From Bacteroidales bacterium UBA7258 (lineage in GTDB: Bacteria > Bacteroidota > Bacteroidia > Bacteroidales > UBA932), in NCBI GenBank assembly GCA_002472565.1, contig DKSK01000010.1, positions 104,512-127,719 of the forward strand: a stretch of DNA of 23,208 nucleotides. The letters run 5' to 3'. The translations under genes and the position numbers were made by a program. The stretch's first letter is position 1, and each line of letters opens with the position of its first letter. A model generated the notes under the pieces. It ran no database searches and was not told where the DNA came from. It saw nothing but the letters and a program-made list of their open reading frames with translations. Positions 7,263 to 15,229 of the stretch are shown here, one piece after another.

Positions 7263-8479
7263 TATATGTATTGGACATAGCCTTCCCGACAGGAAATGAT
7301 GTGGAATTCTATGGCTTCGAGCTCATAGAATACTACGTCAAAAAGTTTCTGCTCTATTTCGGGGATTTTCCCTGGACCATCCGCCTGCTCTACGGGCTGA
7401 TCATCGTCTGCATAATCACGATGCTGGTCCTCTTCTTTCTCTTCTTCAGGAAGGAAGTGCAGAGCCGCCGCGCAGAGAGGGAATACCAGTCGGCCAGGGG
7501 GAAGCTCTTCGATGGTTTTCTCAAAATTCTGGATTCTCAGGACAAGCCTGACGGCTCCGCTCTGGAAGCGGCGTGCGGAGTCAGCCTCAAAGAAATACTT
7601 TCCTACAAACCGAAGACTCTTGCCCGCCTCATATCTGAGACCTATATGGAACAGCGCAGGAGAACTTCCACATACGTCTCCAATACAGACGCCTTGTGCT
7701 CGCTCATCGGCGTGAAAACCTACTATGAGAAGAATTTGACCACCTCCAAGAAGGTGCTTAGGACCCTGGAAGACCTGGCTGACATGCATATTCCTGTCAA
7801 TGAGGGACTCCTGGCCGTCTACCTCAACCACTATGACTTGAGCCTGCGCCACCTGGCGAGAATCTGTCTTATCGGCGCCTATTGTTCCTCTCCATATCGT
7901 TATCTGAAAGAGGACCTGGACGATGATCTTGGACTCTGGTACAAGATGATGCTCCACCGGGCTTTCGCCTATGAAAGCGCCAAGGAACACGCCATGCCTC
8001 AATTCCTTGTTCTGGCAAAGGATCTGCGCAATGAGGATTCCGGCGCCTTCATGATTATGGAGACCGCTTATTGGGGCACCGCGGCCGAGAAGGCCTCCCT
8101 CCATGAATTTTTCCTCTCGCCTCATATCAAATACCGCAAAGCCGCTATCCAGGTCGCAGCACTCCTTGGCGACACAAGTCAGGAGCAGAGCGCCATCGAC
8201 TCATATTGGCAGCAGCCTGAGGAGATAATGCATGAAGTCCTGAAGATGGTCCGCGCCTTGAATTCCGGAAAGCACACCTCCTTCTTCGTGGACGCCTACA
8301 CTAAGGCCACCTCGGAGCAGACTCGCGAGATAGCCCTGACCTGTCTCTACACCTACGGCAAAGACGGGCGGCGTACCTTCGAACTGCTTAGGAATGAATT
8401 CATCAAGTCGAACGATGACAGGACGCTGATGGACCAGATAGATTCAGCCGCCCTGCTTAATCAAATGAGAGTTATATAG
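7259..8479 (+). CDS. Membrane-anchored HEAT-like repeat protein
   Basis: This is a 406-residue protein. One clear transmembrane helix (about 41-63) is followed by a basic stretch (RKEVQSRRAERE), which places the large C-terminal part in the cytoplasm. Residues about 95-400 are almost entirely amphipathic helices in pairs, for example YLNHYDLSLRHLARICLIG and SPHIKYRKAAIQVAALLG, typical of HEAT or ARM-like solenoids. There is no enzymatic motif. The start overlaps the stop of the kinase homologue by 4 bp, and the synthase gene follows after a 4-bp gap, so it is made together with both. A scaffold linking the sensor proteins to the synthase is a reasonable inference; there is no direct evidence for it. 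Confidence 0.8.
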   Translation: MIYVLDIAFPTGNDVEFYGFELIEYYVKKFLLYFGDFPWTIRLLYGLIIVCIITMLVLFFLFFRKEVQSRRAEREYQSARGKLFDGFLKILDSQDKPDGSALEAACGVSLKEILSYKPKTLARLISETYMEQRRRTSTYVSNTDALCSLIGVKTYYEKNLTTSKKVLRTLEDLADMHIPVNEGLLAVYLNHYDLSLRHLARICLIGAYCSSPYRYLKEDLDDDLGLWYKMMLHRAFAYESAKEHAMPQFLVLAKDLRNEDSGAFMIMETAYWGTAAEKASLHEFFLSPHIKYRKAAIQVAALLGDTSQEQSAIDSYWQQPEEIMHEVLKMVRALNSGKHTSFFVDAYTKATSEQTREIALTCLYTYGKDGRRTFELLRNEFIKSNDDRTLMDQIDSAALLNQMRVI

Positions 8480-8483
8480 CGCC

Positions 8484-9926
8484 ATGTCGACCTTCATATT
8501 GTTTTTCTTCGGCTCCGTAGTCTTTATTTATTCGCTTTTGCTGCTGGCTTCCTATGTCATGCTGCTGATATTCTCATATCAGTACAGCACCAGATGCAAG
8601 CAGTGGTCGGACGACTACATCTGCCACATGATGCAGAACTCCCCCTTTATTCCCGGAATTTCCATCATAGCGCCTGCCTATAACGAGGAAAAGACCATCA
8701 TCGACAACGTAGAATCGCTGCTGAGGATGGATTATCCCAACTTCGAAGTCTGCATTGTCAACGACGGCAGTAAGGATAAAACGCTTGAGCTGCTGACAGA
8801 TACTTTCAGCCTGGTCGAAGTACCTTATCAATATATGGATAAGGTTCATTGCGCTCCGTTCAAGCGTCTGTTCAAATCCACCGACAAGAAATACTCCAGG
8901 CTCATGGTCGTCGACAAGGTGAACGGAGGCACGAAGGCCGATGCAGTGAACGCCGGCCTGAATGTCATCAACAATCCATATTTCATCAACACCGACGTAG
9001 ACTGCATCCTCTCTCGAGACGCCATGTATCAATGCATTTTCCCTGTGATTAGGGACGAGAGCATCATCGCAGTCTCCGGCACCATGTCCATGAGCAACGG
9101 CTCCACCATCAGAGACGGCGAGCTGGTAGATGTGCGTCCTTCCAGCCATCCGCTGCCTTTGTTCCAGGACTTGGAATACAAGCGTTCTTTCCTCGTAGGT
9201 AAGATGGGCTGGAGCAAGATCAACGCCATGAACAATGTCTCCGGCGGCTACGGGCTCTTCTCCACGGAGGTGGTGATCAGCGCCGGCGGCTACAACTACA
9301 ATTCCTTCGCCGAGGATATGGACATTATTACGCGCATGGTGGCCTACTGCTGCGATTTCAACCGTCCTTACAAAGTGGTCCAGATTCCTCACAACTGCTG
9401 CTGGACAGAAGGACCGTCGAATCTGCGTATGCTCTTCCGCCAGCGCATACGCTGGGGCAGAGGCCTAATCCAGTTGATGTGGACCTACAGGCGCCTCATC
9501 ATGAATCCGAAATACAAGAGGCTCGGCCTCGTCACGATGCCCTATACCTTCCTCTTCGAATTTCTCGCGCCTCTGATTGAAGTCTCAGGACTGCTGTTCA
9601 TGATATATCTGGCCTTTACCGGCGGCATTAACTGGGACACCTTCCTGGTGACCTTCTTTGCCATCTACACCTTCAGCGTCATGCTCTCCACCTTCGTGGT
9701 GTTCTATGACTTCATCTTGGGAAAGTCCTACACCAAGACCAAGAGCTATCTGAAACTGATGTTTGCGGCGGTTTTGGAGCCCTTCATTTATCACCCTCTC
9801 ATTGTGGTCAGCTTTCTGATCGGCTACTACAATTTCATCGTCGGAAAGAAGGCGGTCTGGAAATCGATGCAGCGAAGCGGCATGACACACGCCACCCCCG
9901 GAGATGCCCCCGGCTCGGCATCCTGA
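8484..9926 (+). CDS. Processive family-2 glycosyltransferase (exopolysaccharide synthase, PgaC/YaiP-like)
   Basis: This is a 480-residue membrane protein. An N-terminal helix (about 5-31) precedes a GT-A domain with PAYNEEKTI, NDGS (93-96), a DxD motif in INTDVDC (171-173), an acidic catalytic AEDMD (the TED-type base, near Asp278) and the processivity motif QRIRW (320-324). Three or four transmembrane helices follow (about 350-455). This set is that of inverting processive synthases such as PgaC, hyaluronan and cellulose synthases, which polymerise and push the chain across the inner membrane. There is no PilZ-like C-terminal domain, so c-di-GMP control is not expected. The sugar is unknown. 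The neighbouring TPR-barrel exporter and DUF4838 lipoprotein complete a synthase-dependent export set. Confidence 0.92.
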   Translation: MSTFILFFFGSVVFIYSLLLLASYVMLLIFSYQYSTRCKQWSDDYICHMMQNSPFIPGISIIAPAYNEEKTIIDNVESLLRMDYPNFEVCIVNDGSKDKTLELLTDTFSLVEVPYQYMDKVHCAPFKRLFKSTDKKYSRLMVVDKVNGGTKADAVNAGLNVINNPYFINTDVDCILSRDAMYQCIFPVIRDESIIAVSGTMSMSNGSTIRDGELVDVRPSSHPLPLFQDLEYKRSFLVGKMGWSKINAMNNVSGGYGLFSTEVVISAGGYNYNSFAEDMDIITRMVAYCCDFNRPYKVVQIPHNCCWTEGPSNLRMLFRQRIRWGRGLIQLMWTYRRLIMNPKYKRLGLVTMPYTFLFEFLAPLIEVSGLLFMIYLAFTGGINWDTFLVTFFAIYTFSVMLSTFVVFYDFILGKSYTKTKSYLKLMFAAVLEPFIYHPLIVVSFLIGYYNFIVGKKAVWKSMQRSGMTHATPGDAPGSAS

Positions 9927-9946
9927 TCTTTGAGAATGACTTGATT

Positions 9947-12778
9947 ATGAAATACGGCTGTAAATACATATGGTTCCTCCTCATAGGTCTCTCGCTACCG
10001 GCCCTGAGCGCCGGTGCCGGGACCGCGGGGGCTGCCTTTTTCTCCGACATAAGCGGCGATGCCACCCTTCGCGACGATGTACGAGGCCCGGTCATTAAAG
10101 GCTCGCAAAGAGACTATGAATTGAGGGTGCGGAATCTCTTCAAGCGGGGCCTCTGGGAGGAGGGGAAAAAGGTGCTCGACGAGGGACTCGGAAATTTCGA
10201 TTCCTCCGCCGTTCTCAACCAGCTCATGGGCTCGTACTGGCTGCATCACAAGGATTTTGACAAGGCCCGCTATTACCTCATCCGCTCAGTGCGCGAGGAG
10301 CCGAAGGACATCGAGACTTTGCGTCTGCTGACAAAAGTCGAGGAAGAGACAGAACATTATAGCTCGGCCATAGTCTATTGCAACCAGTCGCTCGAAATCT
10401 CGCCTTATGACTTCGACCTATGGCGAAAGAAGATTTCTTTGTTCCGCAAACAGGGAAATGAGGCCGAAGCCTCGCGGCTGCTCAAACGTCTCATGGAAAT
10501 CTATCCTGACCGGGAGGATGTCAGGAAGGAGGTTGCCGGAGATTACGAGATCAGATACAGAGAATATCGGAAGAAGAACAATCTCGCAGGGCAGGAGGCC
10601 ATGCTCAGGCAGCTTGTCACCCTCGTCCCGAGTGATGCAGAATTTCAGATGGCCCTCTGCAACCTGCTCATACAGACCGGCTGCATGGAGGATGCCCTCG
10701 ATGTAGCCGGGCGTGCGGCCACAGTGGTCTCTGACCCTTATCCTTTCGTGCAGAAGAAAGCCTCGATTCTCGGGGAAATGACTCGCTACAGCGAAGCCCA
10801 GGCCTACATTCAGAGCGCTCTGGCTTCGATTCCCGCCCTTGCCTCCAGCCGGGGCAAACTCTCCGCCCTGAGCGCAGATCTAGCCCGGGAACAGGCCCGT
10901 TATGCCGCGGAAAACGACCCCTATACCGCCTACGGAAAGCTCTACGCGAAGGAGCATTCCGACGAAGCGCTAAATTATCTGCTGAACACTTCGATGACGA
11001 GGGGCTATCTTGACGATGCCCTGACCTATATCCGCGAAGCGAGACGGCGCCATGGAGACACCCACAATCTGCTGTACCGCGAGTACACCATCGAACGCAG
11101 GCTGGGAGACACCAAGGCGGCCACAGCGATGCTTGAGGAGATTCACTCCCGCTATCCGGACGACATGGACATAAACGAAGAACTCTGCGCCCTGCATATG
11201 GAGGAGATCCGCCGGATGATGGACTTCCAGCAATGGAACGAAGCGGCCGCCCTGCTGGAGAAAATGTCAGCCTACAAGCTGGAGAGCGACAGCCGCGAAG
11301 CCGTGGAGAAGCGCCTTTTCACCTGCTATCTCAACGCAGGGAAGCTCCAGCAGGCTCTCGGGAAGATTGACCAGGTGAGCGAGGATCCCCGCACGAGGGC
11401 GGGATTGTATGAGGAGGCCATGCTGCCCTATATCAGGCAGCTCATCAGCAAAGGGATGCTCTACAAGGCCGAAGATGAAATCCGTCTGATACTCGACAAG
11501 GGCTATCCGTCGGCAGATGTCCTCAGCGTGGCCGTGAGCACGGAACTCTCGCTCGGAAACACGAGCGAGGCGAGGTCCTTGGTAGAGGAAGGAAAGAGCC
11601 TCTTCCCTGAGGAGCCGTATTTTCTTCTCAAGGACGCCCAGCTCACGGCGGCGGAAGGAGACTACGACAAGGCCTATGCCATGCTGGATGACTTACTCTC
11701 TGTCTATGTCGGAGATACGGCCATGGTGAAAGCCTATGCCGAATGTTGCGAGGCCATAGCCAGGCGCGACATCAAGGAAGGAGAGTACGAGGAAGCGCTG
11801 CGCATGATCGAGCGCGGGCTGGAGGCAGACCCCGGCAATGAGACACTCATACTAGCCAAGACTGAGGTCTATGAGAAGCTGAAGGACTGGGACAAGGCCG
11901 TCGAGGCCTACAGGCTCTATCATCCGGCTTATGGAGAATTGGCGGACTACATGCGGCATATGGAAGGGCTGAGGCGCCATCTGACCAATAATCAGGTCAT
12001 GTTCTTCTATCAGCAGGCGAGGCCTTCGAGCGAAGACAACATCACATCTCAGGCCTCAATGACCTATTCCAGGACACAGAAGCGCAACACCTACACGCTG
12101 GGCCTTGTCTTTGTCGGCAGGGATGGACGCGAGAAGGCGGATGAAGAGACGCTCATCGTAGGAGGTCATGGCATACAGGTGAACGGAGAATGGCAGCACC
12201 AGTGGGGTTCGCGCCTTGGCACCTCGCTTTCCGGAGCTTATGCGACAAAGTTCCTGCCTCGCTACAAGATAGGTCTTGGCGGGACTTACGACCTCGGCAA
12301 GGGCTGGAGCGGACAATCCGACCTCTCCTACCGTTTTGTCAACGACTCCCAGAAGGCTTCGCTGACAGGGGCTGGTTTGGGAGTGACGAAAGAGACAGGG
12401 GCTTTCAGCCTCGGGGCCAAGTTCAACGCTCTCTACCTGTCGGGAGCCGCCTCCAAGACACTTTCCTCAAAGATCTTCTTTAACGGAGGACTGACAGCCC
12501 GCTGCTATCCCGCCGAGGAGAACCACTCGTATTTCTATGTAGGTGGCAGCGTGGGCAATGCGCCTGAAATCTCGCTGATAGACAACTCCATGCCGGTAAA
12601 GTTCGACCAGCTCAATACTATGCTCAGCGCCGGAGGTCTTCTGGTCGTCAGCTCCATGCTGGATCTCGGGGTGAGCGGCACTTGGTACGACATGACAACC
12701 TCAAGCGGCTCATCCGAAAATGCCAACCGGAGCAGAAATTATTTATATTTTAGCGCCTATGTTACGATACATTTCTAA
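9947..12778 (+). CDS. TPR protein with C-terminal outer-membrane beta-barrel (PgaA/BcsC/YaiO-like exporter)
   Basis: The ATG at 9947 is preferred to an in-frame TTG at 9941 because it gives a clean signal peptide (MKYGCKYIWFLLIGLSLPA, cleavage near residue 22). The mature 943-residue precursor has many tetratricopeptide helices (about 45-670), for example LRMIERGLEADPGNETLILAK, forming a periplasmic superhelix. The last 260 or so residues alternate hydrophobic and polar residues in Gly/Tyr-rich strands and end in YVTIHF, with the terminal Phe expected of an outer-membrane barrel. This layout is that of PgaA and BcsC, and the barrel resembles the YaiO domain. It should guide and export the polymer made by the preceding synthase. 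The barrel looks shorter than that of PgaA. Its 3' end overlaps the next gene by 20 bp. Confidence 0.9.
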   Translation: MKYGCKYIWFLLIGLSLPALSAGAGTAGAAFFSDISGDATLRDDVRGPVIKGSQRDYELRVRNLFKRGLWEEGKKVLDEGLGNFDSSAVLNQLMGSYWLHHKDFDKARYYLIRSVREEPKDIETLRLLTKVEEETEHYSSAIVYCNQSLEISPYDFDLWRKKISLFRKQGNEAEASRLLKRLMEIYPDREDVRKEVAGDYEIRYREYRKKNNLAGQEAMLRQLVTLVPSDAEFQMALCNLLIQTGCMEDALDVAGRAATVVSDPYPFVQKKASILGEMTRYSEAQAYIQSALASIPALASSRGKLSALSADLAREQARYAAENDPYTAYGKLYAKEHSDEALNYLLNTSMTRGYLDDALTYIREARRRHGDTHNLLYREYTIERRLGDTKAATAMLEEIHSRYPDDMDINEELCALHMEEIRRMMDFQQWNEAAALLEKMSAYKLESDSREAVEKRLFTCYLNAGKLQQALGKIDQVSEDPRTRAGLYEEAMLPYIRQLISKGMLYKAEDEIRLILDKGYPSADVLSVAVSTELSLGNTSEARSLVEEGKSLFPEEPYFLLKDAQLTAAEGDYDKAYAMLDDLLSVYVGDTAMVKAYAECCEAIARRDIKEGEYEEALRMIERGLEADPGNETLILAKTEVYEKLKDWDKAVEAYRLYHPAYGELADYMRHMEGLRRHLTNNQVMFFYQQARPSSEDNITSQASMTYSRTQKRNTYTLGLVFVGRDGREKADEETLIVGGHGIQVNGEWQHQWGSRLGTSLSGAYATKFLPRYKIGLGGTYDLGKGWSGQSDLSYRFVNDSQKASLTGAGLGVTKETGAFSLGAKFNALYLSGAASKTLSSKIFFNGGLTARCYPAEENHSYFYVGGSVGNAPEISLIDNSMPVKFDQLNTMLSAGGLLVVSSMLDLGVSGTWYDMTTSSGSSENANRSRNYLYFSAYVTIHF

Positions 12779-14060
12779 AGTGCTGACTGTCTTTGCCGCC
12801 TCCATGGCGGTAAGCTGCTCTGGAACAGCCAAATCCGGATCGGGCACTCCGCTGCCTGAATATCACGGACTCTACACTCCTTCAAACACGAAGGAGCTTC
12901 AGGAGGCCCTGCATACCAACCACCCTGACTACGACTGGGGCCTCTGGGGGCACAACCTCGTCAAGGCGATTCAGGGTGGGAACGGCGAGGACATGTACGC
13001 CGTCATAGGCGGCAAACGCACCAAGGACCAGCTCTGCTTTTCAAGCCCTGCCCTCTATCAGGCAGTGCGTAGCTATATCATCGACCAGTTCGGCTACGGG
13101 GACGAAAATTACAGCGAGCGCATCACCATCATGCCGATGGACAACACTCTCGCCTGCACCTGTCCGAGATGCCGGAAACTGGGCAACACCGAAGGCAACG
13201 CCACGCCGGCCGTGACGTATTTCATTACGAAGCTTGCCAGAGAATTTCCGCGCCACCAGTTCTTCACCTCGGCCTACCACAGCACCATGAAGGCGCCTTC
13301 CACGATTTTGCCATCCAACGTAGGCGTCTTCATATCAAGTTTTCCTCTCCCCGTTCAAGTTGATTTCACTAAGAGCAAAGGCTACCTCAGCTTCGTCTCG
13401 ACGGTGCAGGCATGGAGAAGGAAATGCTCCCGTATCTACATCTGGGACTACGAGCGCAATTTTGACGACTACCTCTCCCCTTTCCCCTGCCTCCTTGCCA
13501 TGCAGTCAAGGCTCCGGCTCTACGAAAGACTGGGGCTGAGAGGAGTCTTTTTCAATGGGAGCGGAGACGACTATTCCTCTTTCGACGATATGCAGACCCA
13601 GGTGCTGGCTCAGCTGATGGACAATCCGGAGCTAGACGTGCGCAAGGCGGTGAGCGCTTATTTCAAGCGATACTACCCCGTCACCGCCTCCCTGCTTACA
13701 AGCTATTATTGGGGTCTGGAACAGCGTGCGAAGCAAAGCAACTGCGTCCTGCCGCTCTATGGCTCGATGCAGGAGCTGTGCGAGGCTTATCTCGATCCTG
13801 GCGTTTTCGTGCGATTCCGCAAGAAGCTCGACCAGGTCAGCAAGCAGACGGAGGGAGATGAAAGAGACAGGCTTAATGCTCTGCTGACCGCCCTAGCCTA
13901 CACCCAGCTCGAAATGTACCGCTGCGGACTCTTGACAAAAGATGCGGATACTGCGGCGGAGATGCTCTTGATTCTCAAGGGTCACAGCGAGATAAAAGGC
14001 ATGGCTAACCGCGATGAGGTCGGACATTCCATTGATGAATATCTCAAGGCATGGAAATGA
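12759..14060 (+). CDS. DUF4838 glycosidase-like lipoprotein
   Basis: The start ATG at 12759 gives a lipoprotein signal (MLRYISKVLTVFAASMAVSC, Cys20); an upstream in-frame ATG at 12720 would spoil it. The 433-residue product has the features I associate with DUF4838: WGLWGHN, a LCFSSPAL segment, MPMDNTLACTCPRC (Cys133, Cys135 and Cys138) and a following helix with TYFITKLAREFP. Residues about 190-300 include YIWDYERNFDDYLSPFP and GVFFNGSGDDY, like the barrel of a glycoside hydrolase. DUF4838 is grouped with glycosidase-like proteins, but its activity is generally unproven. In this operon it is placed where PgaB-type or YaiS-type modifying enzymes sit, so cleavage or trimming of the exported polymer is likely. 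The C-terminal part is helical. Confidence 0.82.
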   Translation: MLRYISKVLTVFAASMAVSCSGTAKSGSGTPLPEYHGLYTPSNTKELQEALHTNHPDYDWGLWGHNLVKAIQGGNGEDMYAVIGGKRTKDQLCFSSPALYQAVRSYIIDQFGYGDENYSERITIMPMDNTLACTCPRCRKLGNTEGNATPAVTYFITKLAREFPRHQFFTSAYHSTMKAPSTILPSNVGVFISSFPLPVQVDFTKSKGYLSFVSTVQAWRRKCSRIYIWDYERNFDDYLSPFPCLLAMQSRLRLYERLGLRGVFFNGSGDDYSSFDDMQTQVLAQLMDNPELDVRKAVSAYFKRYYPVTASLLTSYYWGLEQRAKQSNCVLPLYGSMQELCEAYLDPGVFVRFRKKLDQVSKQTEGDERDRLNALLTALAYTQLEMYRCGLLTKDADTAAEMLLILKGHSEIKGMANRDEVGHSIDEYLKAWK

Positions 14061-14650
14061 AAGTAAACATCTTCATAAGTATTGCCGCCTCCCTGGTGCT
14101 CGCCGCCTCGGCACCTTCGCTGACTTCTTGCCGTAAAACGCTGAAGCCTACTGCTGTCCATATAGTGGATTCCATCCGGCATTATCCGGCTACCATCCTT
14201 GGTGATGACCTCAAGATGGTGTATGTGGTCAAGAACATCGGCAAAGATGTGCTGGTGATAACCGACGTCCAGCCGTCTGCGCCTACCATAGAGGTTGATT
14301 CGAAGAATGTCAGTATGATTCCTCCCGGTAAAGAGGGCCGCCTGAAATTCACCTTCCACTCGGACAAGAACATCGGGCTCGCCCGCCACGTCATCCGAAT
14401 CTTCGGGAATATTCTTCCTTCTGGAGAGGCGCAGATTATTTTCGACACCCATGTACTAAGGCCTTCTACAGACCTTTCCGACTACGAAGAGTATTATCAG
14501 CTGCACTACGATCCTATGAAAGAGGGTGAAGATCCGGGAGGCACCAACTTGTCGACGGAATACACGACGGCACCCCTCACCGACGGAACAGACGGAGCCG
14601 TCACCGATAGAACGTCATCGCCGGACGGTGAAGCGCCGGGGCAACTGTAA
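14057..14650 (+). CDS. DUF1573-type small lipoprotein
   Basis: The ATG at 14057 was chosen over that at 14051 because it forms an ATGA overlap with the preceding stop and is 7 bases from AAGG (14046-14049). The 197-residue product has a lipoprotein signal with SLTSC (Cys25). Residues about 40-130 form an immunoglobulin-like beta domain with YVVKNIGKDVLVITDVQPS, IPPGKEGRLKFTF and the IRIFGN ending typical of DUF1573. The last 50 residues are a low-complexity Thr/Asp/Gly tail. DUF1573 proteins are common in Bacteroidota, and their role is not settled. Its place in the operon suggests a periplasmic or outer-membrane accessory of the polysaccharide exporter. Confidence 0.8.
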   Translation: MKVNIFISIAASLVLAASAPSLTSCRKTLKPTAVHIVDSIRHYPATILGDDLKMVYVVKNIGKDVLVITDVQPSAPTIEVDSKNVSMIPPGKEGRLKFTFHSDKNIGLARHVIRIFGNILPSGEAQIIFDTHVLRPSTDLSDYEEYYQLHYDPMKEGEDPGGTNLSTEYTTAPLTDGTDGAVTDRTSSPDGEAPGQL

Positions 14651-14684
14651 TAAGCAATATCAACAAATAAACCTAAGACGAAGT

Positions 14685-15146
14685 ATGAAACAAATAGCAG
14701 GAACCTTCAGCAACCAGTTCAAATTGCTGCTTGTAGATGATATACCTCTTAACCTATTGCTGCTGGAGAAAATGCTCCAACCTTACGAGTTCCAGATTAC
14801 AGAGGCGGCCAACGGGCGCCAGGCCTTGAAATTGATAGAAAAACGGCAGGACACTCCCGATAGCTTCGACCTGGCAATCGTCGACCTTATGATGCCGGAG
14901 ATTGACGGCTTTCAGGTGATCAAGTACGTGAGAGAAGGCTGCGACAATGAGGAGTTCCACATCAAAGCCCGCGGAAAGGACGATTTCCCGCTCATAATCC
15001 TGTCTGCCATGAATTCTGACGATGACATAGCCAAAGGCTTGGCGATGGGCGCCAACCAATATCTCACTAAGCCGGTCGTAATGGACCAGCTCTACTGCGC
15101 CGTCACCGAAGAACTCACCCGCAAAGTAAAGTCCGCCAGACTTTAA
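14685..15146 (+). CDS. Stand-alone receiver-domain response regulator (CheY-like)
   Basis: The ATG at 14685 follows a 34-bp gap after the DUF1573 gene; longer in-frame versions overlap that gene and add no receiver sequence. The 153-residue product is one receiver domain: acidic pair Asp18-Asp19 in LLLVDDIP, phospho-acceptor Asp67 in AIVDLMMPEIDG, Ser107 in IILSAM and Lys129 in YLTKPV. About ten extra residues (roughly 86-99) lie between helix 3 and strand 4. There is no DNA-binding or enzymatic output domain. As last gene of an operon starting with two kinase-type proteins, it is their likely phosphoryl target. It may act by binding another operon product such as the HEAT-like protein or the synthase, or as a phosphorelay shuttle; both are inference. 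Confidence 0.88.
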   Translation: MKQIAGTFSNQFKLLLVDDIPLNLLLLEKMLQPYEFQITEAANGRQALKLIEKRQDTPDSFDLAIVDLMMPEIDGFQVIKYVREGCDNEEFHIKARGKDDFPLIILSAMNSDDDIAKGLAMGANQYLTKPVVMDQLYCAVTEELTRKVKSARL

Positions 15147-15190
15147 GCCCGTAGCCGCCACACCGGCATCTACACCGCACTCAGCGCCCG

Positions 15191-15226
15191 CTCCACCCCT
15201 GGGGAGGAGTCTCCCCAGGGGTGGAG
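15191..15226. terminator. Perfect 16-bp inverted repeat between convergent genes
   Basis: CTCCACCCCTGGGGAG (15191-15206) is followed by the loop GAGT and its exact reverse complement (15211-15226). It lies between the receiver gene and the convergent DPP IV gene, 3 bp after the stop of the latter. There is no T-run on either side, so it is either a bidirectional terminator that works without one or a 3'-end stabilising hairpin. Confidence 0.65.
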
Positions 15227-15229
15227 GTG

